Notes under the pieces: model-generated
The model's input: only the letters and a program-made list of their open reading frames with translations
Databases searched by the model: none
What the model was told of the DNA's origin: nothing
Source of the DNA: JAFGCY01 sp964609245
GTDB taxonomy: Bacteria; 4484-113; JAFGCY01
DNA: 64,000 nt
Reading direction: 5' to 3'
Assembly: GCA_964609245.1 (NCBI GenBank)
Contig: CAZSSB010000013.1
Location: forward strand, 4,842 to 68,841
Translations under genes and position numbers: made by a program
Shown: piece after piece, positions 35,420-42,835 of the stretch
Layout of the letters: every line of letters starts with the position of its first letter
Numbering within the stretch: the first letter of the stretch is position 1

Positions 35420-35708
35420 TGCCTATGACCACGAAATCCACGTGCTGGAAGCGCCGGTAGACCGGCTCGAACCTGATTTCCTCGATCCGCACGGGATAGC
35501 GCTCGCCCTCCAGCACCACGGTGTAGTCCGCTTTCTGGCCGTTGTCCGTGATGGTCTTCTCGGTTGCGTGCAGGTCGAACTGGATCGCGCGTGGCTCGTC
35601 CAGCGGACCTCCATAGATGTTGCCCGGCAGCTTGTTGGCCGCGCGCAGCTTCTTGCACTTCTCCTTGCCAAGCTCCGTGCGCGGTTCCGCCACCAGTTCG
35701 ATGGACAT
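35412..35708 (-). CDS. rplY: Ribosomal protein bL25 (short form)
   Basis: 98 aa, covering only the N-terminal L25 domain that binds 5S rRNA: ELVAEPRTELGKEKCKKLRA, NKLPGNIYGG, IQFDLHATEKTI and the ending FQHVDFVVIG. The C-terminal TL5/CTC domain of many bacteria is absent. ATG 35708 has AGAGGAGG upstream on the minus strand; a TATGCT box lies about 35 nt before it. It is placed between pth and the NurA-like gene; the rplY-pth pairing is common in bacteria. Confidence 0.9.
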   Translation of the reverse strand: MSIELVAEPRTELGKEKCKKLRAANKLPGNIYGGPLDEPRAIQFDLHATEKTITDNGQKADYTVVLEGERYPVRIEEIRFEPVYRRFQHVDFVVIGNE

Positions 35709-35826
35709 GGGTATGCCTCCTCTGAATCCCATAAAGCATATGGCAGCCGGGGGATGGTGTCAAGGTAGCCCGATCGGCGGGCGGCTGGCTCCGGGTGCAC
35801 GAGCTTATCTGCCTTGGGACCTGCGG

Positions 35827-36414
35827 CTAGCCCGCGCCGGTCTGCTGCTGGGCTTCCTCGAAGCGGTCCGCGGCCAGCAGGGCTGCGATGTCGGCGGCGC
35901 GCTGGACGGCGCTGGCCAGCTGGTCTTCTTCCGCGGAGCTGGGCGGTCTGAGCACCCACTCGGCGGCGTCCAGGCCAGGGGGGGGCTCCCCGACGCCGAT
36001 CTTGAGGCGATCGAACACCTCGGTGCCCAGCACCTGGATGATGCTGCGGATGCCCCTGTGACCGCCGCTCGACCCCTGGCGCCGCAGCCGCAGCTTGCCG
36101 GGCGCCATCGTGATGTCGTCGTGCACCACCAGCCAGCGGCACTCCGGATACTCGCGCAGCCAGGGGGCCACGCAGCGGCCGGAGCGGTTCATGTAAGTCG
36201 TGGGCTTCACCAGTGCGACCGGCAGATCCGCCAGGCTGATGTAGTCCGCCTGGCCCAGGTGGCGGGCCTCGGTGCGGGTCACTCCCTGCCGGCGAGCGAG
36301 TTCATCCAGCACCCACCATCCCACGTTGTGGCGGGTGCGTCCATGGTCCAGACCGGGATTGCCCAGGCCGAAGACGATGAACTCCAGCGGTCGGCGCTTG
36401 CGCCACCAGAACAT
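35827..36414 (-). CDS. pth: Peptidyl-tRNA hydrolase
   Basis: A 195-aa enzyme that recycles prematurely released peptidyl-tRNA. Motifs: FIVFGLGNPGLDHGRTRHNVG (catalytic His in the RHNVG element), VKPTTYMNRSG, LVVHDDITMAPGKLRLRRQG and SSGGHRGIRSII. ATG 36414 is chosen because TACAAT lies 6 nt upstream on the minus strand and residues before it are not conserved. It is divergent from the STAS gene. Confidence 0.95.
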   Translation of the reverse strand: MFWWRKRRPLEFIVFGLGNPGLDHGRTRHNVGWWVLDELARRQGVTRTEARHLGQADYISLADLPVALVKPTTYMNRSGRCVAPWLREYPECRWLVVHDDITMAPGKLRLRRQGSSGGHRGIRSIIQVLGTEVFDRLKIGVGEPPPGLDAAEWVLRPPSSAEEDQLASAVQRAADIAALLAADRFEEAQQQTGAG

Positions 36415-36426
36415 GCCTGCATTGTA
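36415..36426 (-). promoter_or_regulatory. Leaderless promoter of pth
   Basis: Minus-strand TACAAT (36426 to 36421), 6 nt, ATG at 36414. The divergent STAS gene has TATGAT at 36493-36498 on the plus strand. Confidence 0.55.
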
Positions 36427-36529
36427 GGCGATAGCATCCGCCGCCGGTGCCGCGGCGGCATCCGCCGTGTTGCAATGCTCAGCAACTTTGGCTATGATGC
36501 TCGATACCACAGACGAGGCGGCGCAACCT

Positions 36530-36886
36530 ATGGTCAGCTACAGCATGGTGGACGGCATCTTCGTCCTGCAACCGGCAGGCGAGATCAACATCAACAGCTT
36601 AACCGAAACCCGCAACAAGGTGGAGTCGTTCAAGCTGGAGCAGTACGACAAGATCATCATTAACCTCGAGAAGGTCAGCTTCTTCGATAGCTCCGGTCTC
36701 GGCTACCTGGTGGTGCTGATCAAGCAGGTCAAGATGAACCAGGGCGAGATCGTGTTCTGTGCGCCGAACAACCTCGTCAGGCGGCTGCTGAACACCATCC
36801 GTATCGACAAGTACGTCAGTATCTTCGAGACCCAGGATGAGGCGGTTTCGCATCTGCAGAAGGGCGGTGGTGAGACCCAGGAGTAG
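36530..36886 (+). CDS. STAS-domain anti-sigma factor antagonist (SpoIIAA-like)
   Basis: 118 aa consisting of one STAS domain: VLQPAGEININSLTETRNKV, IIINLEKVSFFDSSGLGYLV with the phosphorylatable Ser in the DSSGLG motif, and a C-terminal helix. In partner-switching systems such a protein is controlled by a serine kinase and a phosphatase. No kinase or sigma gene is adjacent. ATG 36530 is preferred (GAGGCGG about 8 nt before it); in-frame ATGs at 36494 and 36497 lie inside the predicted TATGAT promoter. Confidence 0.85.
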   Translation: MVSYSMVDGIFVLQPAGEININSLTETRNKVESFKLEQYDKIIINLEKVSFFDSSGLGYLVVLIKQVKMNQGEIVFCAPNNLVRRLLNTIRIDKYVSIFETQDEAVSHLQKGGGETQE

Positions 36887-36923
36887 TCGCCAGCCGCTCA
36901 CACGCCCGGTGCCGCCGCCCGGC

Positions 36924-37805
36924 CTAGTCTTCCCACTCGATCCGGCGAACCTCGATGCCCAGTTCCTTTAGCTCCTTTAGTGCCGCCTCCAGGCCGCCGG
37001 CCAGTCGGATGCGCAGCCCGTTCTCCAGCCGCGCCAGCAGGCTGAAGTTCCGCCCGGACGTCAGCGTGGGCAGAATCGGTGTGCCGGGGGCCGCGTAGAC
37101 GCGCAGCGCCTCCTCGCCGCCGGCCGGCTTGACGGCGGTATCCACGGTCGAGTCGGCGCTGAGCTGCGTGATCGAGACCGGCATTTCCCCGCCCAGCACG
37201 AAGCGCCCCTGGAGCTCAGGCAGCGGGCCGGCCAGGCGCGAGGCGGTCAGCAGCACGAACTTGTCATAGGTGTCGCCCACGGCCGACAGCAGTCTCGCCG
37301 CCCGGTCGCAGTAGTCTCGGTCCAGCAGCGTCAGGTGGCCGTCCAGTACGGCCAGCCGCACCGGAGCGACGCAGGCCAGCGCGATCTGCGCCAGCAGCAG
37401 CTGTCCACAGGACAGCCGGTCGATGGGCGTGCGGCGGCCGCCGGAGAGCAGGTCCTCCAGCAGTGGCCAGAGGCCGTCCAGCGCCGAAGGACTCTCACCG
37501 GTGGCGGCCAACTCGGCGGCGAGGTAGACATCCAGCGGTTCGGCCGCTTGCGGTCTGACCTCCGCCTGCGCCAGAAACAGCGGACCGGCGTGGCTGCCCA
37601 GCAGGCCGTAGACGGACGCGCCATCGATCAGCACCCGGCCGCGCTGGGGCCGCCACCTGCCGGTGAGCAGTCTGGCCAGCACGCTCTTGCCCGAGGCGGT
37701 GGGCCCCAGCAGCAAGTAGACTCCGCTGTCCGGCAGACACCAGCTGAAGTCGTCCAAAAGCTGCTGCTTCCCCGCCCGCAGGTGTGCGCCCTTGACTTCG
37801 ATCAC
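36924..37805 (-). CDS. Stand-alone ABC-type ATPase with degenerate Walker B
   Basis: 293 aa. Walker A LLGPTASGKSVLARLL, signature LSCGQLLLAQIALAC (LSGGQ with Cys in place of Gly) and Walker B-like VRLAVLDGHLTLLD, where the catalytic Glu is replaced by Gly. A C-terminal extension of about 80 residues has no recognised fold. No permease or second ATPase is adjacent. It may be a nucleotide-binding regulatory or structural ABC protein rather than an active pump motor. The GTG start is set by TATAAT 6 nt upstream. Confidence 0.7.
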   Translation of the reverse strand: MIEVKGAHLRAGKQQLLDDFSWCLPDSGVYLLLGPTASGKSVLARLLTGRWRPQRGRVLIDGASVYGLLGSHAGPLFLAQAEVRPQAAEPLDVYLAAELAATGESPSALDGLWPLLEDLLSGGRRTPIDRLSCGQLLLAQIALACVAPVRLAVLDGHLTLLDRDYCDRAARLLSAVGDTYDKFVLLTASRLAGPLPELQGRFVLGGEMPVSITQLSADSTVDTAVKPAGGEEALRVYAAPGTPILPTLTSGRNFSLLARLENGLRIRLAGGLEAALKELKELGIEVRRIEWED

Positions 37806-37817
37806 TGCGGGATTATA
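37806..37817 (-). promoter_or_regulatory. Leaderless promoter of the ABC-type ATPase
   Basis: Minus-strand TATAAT (37817 to 37812), 6 nt, GTG at 37805. Confidence 0.6.
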
Positions 37818-38056
37818 GCCGGGTCATCCATGGCTCGGTGATCTGCTCCACGCGGTCTGACTACATAATCTCAACTGTTATAATGCGGAACATAATATTC
37901 TGATGAGTACTACTACTGAATCCGGGATTGTGTAGAATGCACGCACGACGGCAGCCGCAGGCAATGGTCTATCCGGTGTTGTACCTGCGCTTCGCTGTGC
38001 GCGTTCGCTTACATCTGGTCAACAACCCAGCACGGTGCTAGTCCGAGGAGGCTGAA
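37818..38056 (+). promoter_or_regulatory. AT-rich leader region before the C39-like lipoprotein gene
   Basis: It holds two candidate -10 boxes, TATAAT at 37879-37884 and TAGAAT at 37933-37938, in an unusually AT-rich stretch. GAGGAGG lies just before the ATG at 38057. The long leader (over 100 nt) contrasts with the leaderless genes nearby; no riboswitch fold is evident. Confidence 0.4.
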
Positions 38057-41000
38057 ATGCAACGCCAGGCGCTTGTTGTAGTCGTATTGCTGCTCGCCAC
38101 CGCTCTCTGCTCCTGTGGAGGGAGTGGCGCATCGCTCCCCGCTGGTTCGGTACAGGTTGATCCGCTGTCGATGCCGCTTGCCGCGGACGGCGTGGTGACC
38201 AGGCAGGGGGCCTTCCAGGTCACGCTGCTTGACGCCAGCTTCAGCCACGGGGGCCGCGCCGAACTGCTGGTCGAGGAGCGCGCGATCGACGGCGGACATG
38301 AAGTAACTGTCACTGCCAGGGCCGAGCAGTTGCGCGCGGCCCTGCTGACACTGGACTATCCCGCCGAGCGGATGCATCCGGTCGAGGGAGTTGAGGCGGT
38401 CTGGCCCGAGGTGCCCGCCGACCAGCTGGTCCGGCTGACCGTCCTCGATTCACCGCCCCGGGTGCATCACGGGACGGTAGTCGTGCATCCGCAGGAGTCC
38501 TCGGGCGCATCCGGCACCTTCGAATTGCTGACGGTGCGCTTCGCCGACGGCGCCGCCACGCCGCGCCGCGTTGCGGCGGTGCCGACAGGCGCGGGCAGTG
38601 CGATCCCCGACCTGAGCGTCGAGGCGAGCTCCGGACAAGTGGCGTTCAGCTACTACAACCTCGGGGACTACAACCAGAACAGCCTGGTCGAGGTGGCGGA
38701 CATTACTCCGATCGGAGTCCACTGGGATGAGAAGTCACCGGACCTGCCTCCTCTTCCATTCCCGCCTGACTCGATCGGTTCCGTGGTGGACGGCAACAGC
38801 AACGGCCTGATCGAGGTAGCAGATATCACGCCAATTGGCCAGAACTGGGAGAATGCCTGCGAGCGCTGGCGGGTCTACGGCGGCTCCGCCGACGACTATC
38901 CGGCCGAGCCCACGGCGGGCAACGGCGACGCCACGCTGCTGGGAACCATCGAGTTTCCGGCGGAGACCGTCATCGACCGGCGGCTGACCATCGACGAGAC
39001 GGTCGACGGGCTGGTGGCATTCGACGGCGGCGCGGTCTGGCTGCGTCCGGTGGGCAGCGCCGACGACGAGGGCATCGCCAGCAACCTGGTGGTGCTGCCG
39101 ACCTACCTTGACCTGGACATCTACCAGGTGGACTACACGCTGGATGGCGACTCGGTCACCGACTCGGAATTCGGAATGGTGGAACTGACCTATGAGGTCG
39201 GCGACGCGCCACAGTACTTCAACCTGACCTTCAACGACGAGTGGGTGATCGAAAACGTGCCGCTGCTACCGGCCGGCGAGGCCGGCACCGAGACGACGGT
39301 GTCCCTGATGATCCCGCTCGACGTGACGCCGGGTACCGACATCGCGGAGGCGGACATCGCCGCCGCCATCGAGCCGGAGCCGCGCGTGGAGAAGCCGGCC
39401 AGCGTCATCCCGATCGGCATCCTGACCACCGCGGTCAACATCAACAACGGCACGGGCGCGCTGGAGGCGCTGACGGCCGGCACGGCCGCCTCGGAGCAGG
39501 GGGGCACGGTGGACGGCGACAACTGGGCGGCGCACAGCGCGCCGATGCCCAACCAGGAAGCCAAGAGCATGGGCTGCGTGCCGACCGCGGTCTCCAACAG
39601 CCTCAAGCTGCTCAAGCAGACGCATCCGGTGGAGATGGCGGGGGTCGATGACAGCGATATCGACATCGCCGATGCCGAAGGAATGACCGGCTTCGAGACG
39701 GGTGTCGGCGTCCGCTATGGACCGGACGGGACGGACTGGAAGCTGATCTGGCCGAGCAAGAAAGCCAAGTATATGAGCGACAACGGCCTGCCGGTCAAAA
39801 CCTCCATGATCCCGCCCAAGCAGCTGTATTCCAACAAGGCTGCGGCCGCGGACTGCGACGCGGCGCTGCAGGCGCTGAAGGACGGCAAGGACGTCGAGCT
39901 CAACGGCGCCAACCACTGCGCGGCGCTGGTGGGGATGGCCAAGCTGACCAACGGCAAGTACGTGATGTACGTCGCGCACGACACCAACCAGGGCGCGGCC
40001 GGCGGCCAGAAGATCGAGAAGATCATCTACGACCCCAGCGCGGCCAGTCCGGCCGCGGAGGGCGGCTGGGCGTTCAACGGCAAGCGCATCGTCGGCTTCA
40101 CGGTGGAAGAGCCCGTGGACATCGTCACCCAGCTGCTGGAGCTGGCGCAGATCGACTTCGAACTGGAGAGCGTCCTGACGGAGGACTCGCAGCAGGGCGA
40201 ACTGCTGCTGAGCTACGATACGATCCCCGCGGAGCCCGTGCAGTATCTCAACCTGGTCTTCGAGGGCGAGTGGGTGATGAAGAACCTGCCCGTCCGCAGC
40301 GGTGGCGCCCCCGGCGAGCAGCACACGCTGTCGATTCCGTTCAACCTGGGGGTCGAGGATGGCGTCGAGGCGACCGGCGTGACCTATGCCTTCGAGTTCA
40401 CCACCGAGCCGCTGGAGACGCAGCCGGACAACACCGAGCTCGGCTGGGTCGAGGACGGCGAGTTCGTGATGGACTCGGGTGAAGCGGGCGTCAGCCTGCA
40501 GTACACCGGCTTCACCACCGATCCGATCTGGTTCATCAACCACAACTACACCGACGCGGCGTTCCACCCCTGGAGCAGCATCGTCAACCAGGACTGCGGC
40601 AAGAACGAGTGCGCGCCGACGGCGATCAGCAACAGCCTCAAGATGCTGCAGGCGAGCAATCCGACGGCGATGGCCGGGCTGGACATCGACATCGATGACA
40701 TGAAGCCGCGGGTCGACTGCGACGAGGACGGTTCGCCGGCCGGCACGCCCACCGACGCCGGCGCCTGGTGGAACCTGAAGAAGAAGTGGATGGACGACCA
40801 CAAGGACTACCCGGTCCAGACCGACATCGTGGCCGACAAGTCCAAGTTCGACGACATGATGCAGGCGATTCGCGACGGCAAGGACGTCGAGTTGCGCGTG
40901 CCCGGCCATGTCGTGATGGTCACCGGCATCGTCAAGCTGGCGGACGGCAGCTACATCCTGGAGGTGGCGCACGACGTCAAGCAGGGCGACGACACCAAGG

Positions 41001-42673
41001 GCACCAAGATCGAGCTGATCAAGTACGACCCGTCCACCAACACCTTCGACGGCAGCAGCTGGATCAAGGGCAAGAAGATGAGCGAGGGCGGCAGCAACGG
41101 CTGTCTGTTCGTCGTCGAGCAGGTCAGTACCGTTAACGTCAAGCAGACCGACTACACGCTCGACGGCGTGCAGACCAACGACAGCGGCTGGGGCGAGGTG
41201 GAGATCGACATCGAGTCGACGGGCGCGGTCGACTTCGTCAACCTGGCGGTCGACGGCCTCTGGACCGTCAACAACCTGCCGGTGCCGCCGTTCGCATCGG
41301 CCGGTTCCACGCACACGGTCACGGTGCGCTTCAACCTGGGCGTGCCCGATGGCACGCCGCTCAGCGGCGTGGGCTACGGCTACTCGCTGACGCCCTCGGC
41401 GCTGCCCGCGGCCCCCGAGGAGATCGAGGCCAGTATCGTGGAGGACCACGACTTCATCATGGACTCCGGTGAGGACGGCTTCATCCTGCCCTACAATCCG
41501 CCGCCCGAGCCGATCCTCTGGCACCCGGCCACGATCACCGACTCCGCCTTCCACGCCTGGGAGGACATCGTCAACCAGGACTGCGGTCCGAATGAGTGCG
41601 CCCCCACGGCGATTTCCAACAGCCTCAAGACGCTGGCCGGCACCAATCCCGGTATGCTGGACGGGCTGGGCATCGACATCGGCAACATGAAGCCCGCCAC
41701 CGGCTGGGACGCGGATGGTGCTCCAGCCGGCACTCCCGAGGATCCGGGGGCGTGGTGGAACCTCAAGGACACCTGGATGCAGAGCCATCCGGAGTACCCG
41801 ATCAGCACCGAGATCGTCACCGGTACCGCCAACTTCGGCGACATCATGGACGCGCTGAAGAACGGCCAGGACGTGGAGCTGCGCGTGCCGGGCCACGTGG
41901 TGATGGTCGCGGGCGCGATCCAGCTGTCCAACGGCGACTACATCCTCTACGTGGCGCACGACACCGATCAGACCAAGGACGGCGGGACAACCATCGAGCC
42001 GGTCTACTGGAACTCGAACTCCAACACTTTCCACGGACCGGGCTGGATCGAAGGGCTGCAGCTCTCGACCGGCCCCGGCAACGCCGGCTGCTTGTTCGTC
42101 ATCGAGGACGTGATCTACCCGCCGCCGCCGCCGAGCTGGTACATCCCGATCCCCTCGCTGGTACCCGATCCCGCGGTGCCGGGCCCGATTCCTGCCGGCC
42201 ATGGGGGGATGGCGGAGCTGCGCGATCCGAATACGGACGAGTTGCTGGGCAGCGTGCCCTACCTCTGGGAACTGCCCGTTAGCGCCCAGGCCTTCTGGGA
42301 TGACGACGGCGGGCTGGCCGACCCCTATGTCGTGATGGAGAACGAGCCGCTGCCACCGTTCGATCCGGCCCGGCTGCTGATCAGCCTCGACCAAGTGGAA
42401 CTGATCGTCGGTGAGCCGCCGGGCGTGATGGGCTCGCAACTCAGCGTGCAGCAGGCCCAGACGTCCGGCAGCGGGATCGGTTTCCAGCTCTTCCGCGAAA
42501 ACGAGGGAGGCACGGAGGCTGCAGCCGAGCCCATCACACCCGTGACGTTCGGGGACGGTCCGGTGCTGCAGGAGATGTACGCCATCGATTCCTTCTTCGA
42601 TATCACGTATGAGATCACGCTGGAATCGGGGTCGGTCCTCAGCTTCGACGACATCCTGCTGATCGATCCGTAG
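38057..42673 (+). CDS. Giant lipoprotein: cohesin/dockerin-like module plus three C39-like papain-fold domains
   Basis: 1538 aa. Signal peptide with lipobox Cys18 or Cys20. Module: cohesin-like domain (about 50-190), double dockerin-like repeat (about 200-265; VEVADITPIG then NGLIEVADITPIGQNW), FN3-like domain (about 270-345). Three tandem units follow, each a beta-sandwich (for example VDYTLDGD, PQYFNLTFNDEWVIENVPL) plus a C39-like cysteine-protease fold. Nucleophile-position Cys residues are 507, 852 and 1181 in the motif CxPTAxSNSLKxL; the paired His are 620, 951 and 1280, each followed about 20 residues later by a conserved AHD. Units 2 and 3 are most alike (ECAPTAISNSLK, ELRVPGHVVMV). 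A proline-rich linker and a short beta domain end the protein. Substrate unknown. Confidence 0.8.
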   Translation: MQRQALVVVVLLLATALCSCGGSGASLPAGSVQVDPLSMPLAADGVVTRQGAFQVTLLDASFSHGGRAELLVEERAIDGGHEVTVTARAEQLRAALLTLDYPAERMHPVEGVEAVWPEVPADQLVRLTVLDSPPRVHHGTVVVHPQESSGASGTFELLTVRFADGAATPRRVAAVPTGAGSAIPDLSVEASSGQVAFSYYNLGDYNQNSLVEVADITPIGVHWDEKSPDLPPLPFPPDSIGSVVDGNSNGLIEVADITPIGQNWENACERWRVYGGSADDYPAEPTAGNGDATLLGTIEFPAETVIDRRLTIDETVDGLVAFDGGAVWLRPVGSADDEGIASNLVVLPTYLDLDIYQVDYTLDGDSVTDSEFGMVELTYEVGDAPQYFNLTFNDEWVIENVPLLPAGEAGTETTVSLMIPLDVTPGTDIAEADIAAAIEPEPRVEKPASVIPIGILTTAVNINNGTGALEALTAGTAASEQGGTVDGDNWAAHSAPMPNQEAKSMGCVPTAVSNSLKLLKQTHPVEMAGVDDSDIDIADAEGMTGFETGVGVRYGPDGTDWKLIWPSKKAKYMSDNGLPVKTSMIPPKQLYSNKAAAADCDAALQALKDGKDVELNGANHCAALVGMAKLTNGKYVMYVAHDTNQGAAGGQKIEKIIYDPSAASPAAEGGWAFNGKRIVGFTVEEPVDIVTQLLELAQIDFELESVLTEDSQQGELLLSYDTIPAEPVQYLNLVFEGEWVMKNLPVRSGGAPGEQHTLSIPFNLGVEDGVEATGVTYAFEFTTEPLETQPDNTELGWVEDGEFVMDSGEAGVSLQYTGFTTDPIWFINHNYTDAAFHPWSSIVNQDCGKNECAPTAISNSLKMLQASNPTAMAGLDIDIDDMKPRVDCDEDGSPAGTPTDAGAWWNLKKKWMDDHKDYPVQTDIVADKSKFDDMMQAIRDGKDVELRVPGHVVMVTGIVKLADGSYILEVAHDVKQGDDTKGTKIELIKYDPSTNTFDGSSWIKGKKMSEGGSNGCLFVVEQVSTVNVKQTDYTLDGVQTNDSGWGEVEIDIESTGAVDFVNLAVDGLWTVNNLPVPPFASAGSTHTVTVRFNLGVPDGTPLSGVGYGYSLTPSALPAAPEEIEASIVEDHDFIMDSGEDGFILPYNPPPEPILWHPATITDSAFHAWEDIVNQDCGPNECAPTAISNSLKTLAGTNPGMLDGLGIDIGNMKPATGWDADGAPAGTPEDPGAWWNLKDTWMQSHPEYPISTEIVTGTANFGDIMDALKNGQDVELRVPGHVVMVAGAIQLSNGDYILYVAHDTDQTKDGGTTIEPVYWNSNSNTFHGPGWIEGLQLSTGPGNAGCLFVIEDVIYPPPPPSWYIPIPSLVPDPAVPGPIPAGHGGMAELRDPNTDELLGSVPYLWELPVSAQAFWDDDGGLADPYVVMENEPLPPFDPARLLISLDQVELIVGEPPGVMGSQLSVQQAQTSGSGIGFQLFRENEGGTEAAAEPITPVTFGDGPVLQEMYAIDSFFDITYEITLESGSVLSFDDILLIDP

Positions 42674-42792
42674 TCCCGGAAACCTGGTCGGCTGGAGCGG
42701 GCCGGTCGCGCACGGGAGGAGCAGAGCGCCGCATCGGGTGCAGGTCCGGTGCGCGCTACTCGGCCGCCGATGCACGGCGCCGGCATTTGGGG

Positions 42793-42798
42793 CATAAT
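42793..42798 (+). promoter_or_regulatory. Candidate -10 box for the Gly-rich lipoprotein gene
   Basis: CATAAT, one mismatch from consensus, 37 nt before the ATG at 42836. A GGGGGT a few bases before the ATG may act as ribosome site. Confidence 0.3.
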
Positions 42799-42835
42799 AG
42801 ATGTGAATACTCGATAGTGTTTTGGGGGTCTCGAC

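Noticed and set aside
37818..38056. Riboswitch or small RNA in the long leader before 38057
   Set aside because: No conserved riboswitch core or strong nested stems could be recognised by eye, so only promoter boxes are reported.
39266..42775. A 1169-codon open frame on the minus strand opposite the C39-like lipoprotein
   Set aside because: It has no ribosome site and Ala/Arg/Val/His-rich low-information composition, and it mirrors the third-position GC bias of the real gene.
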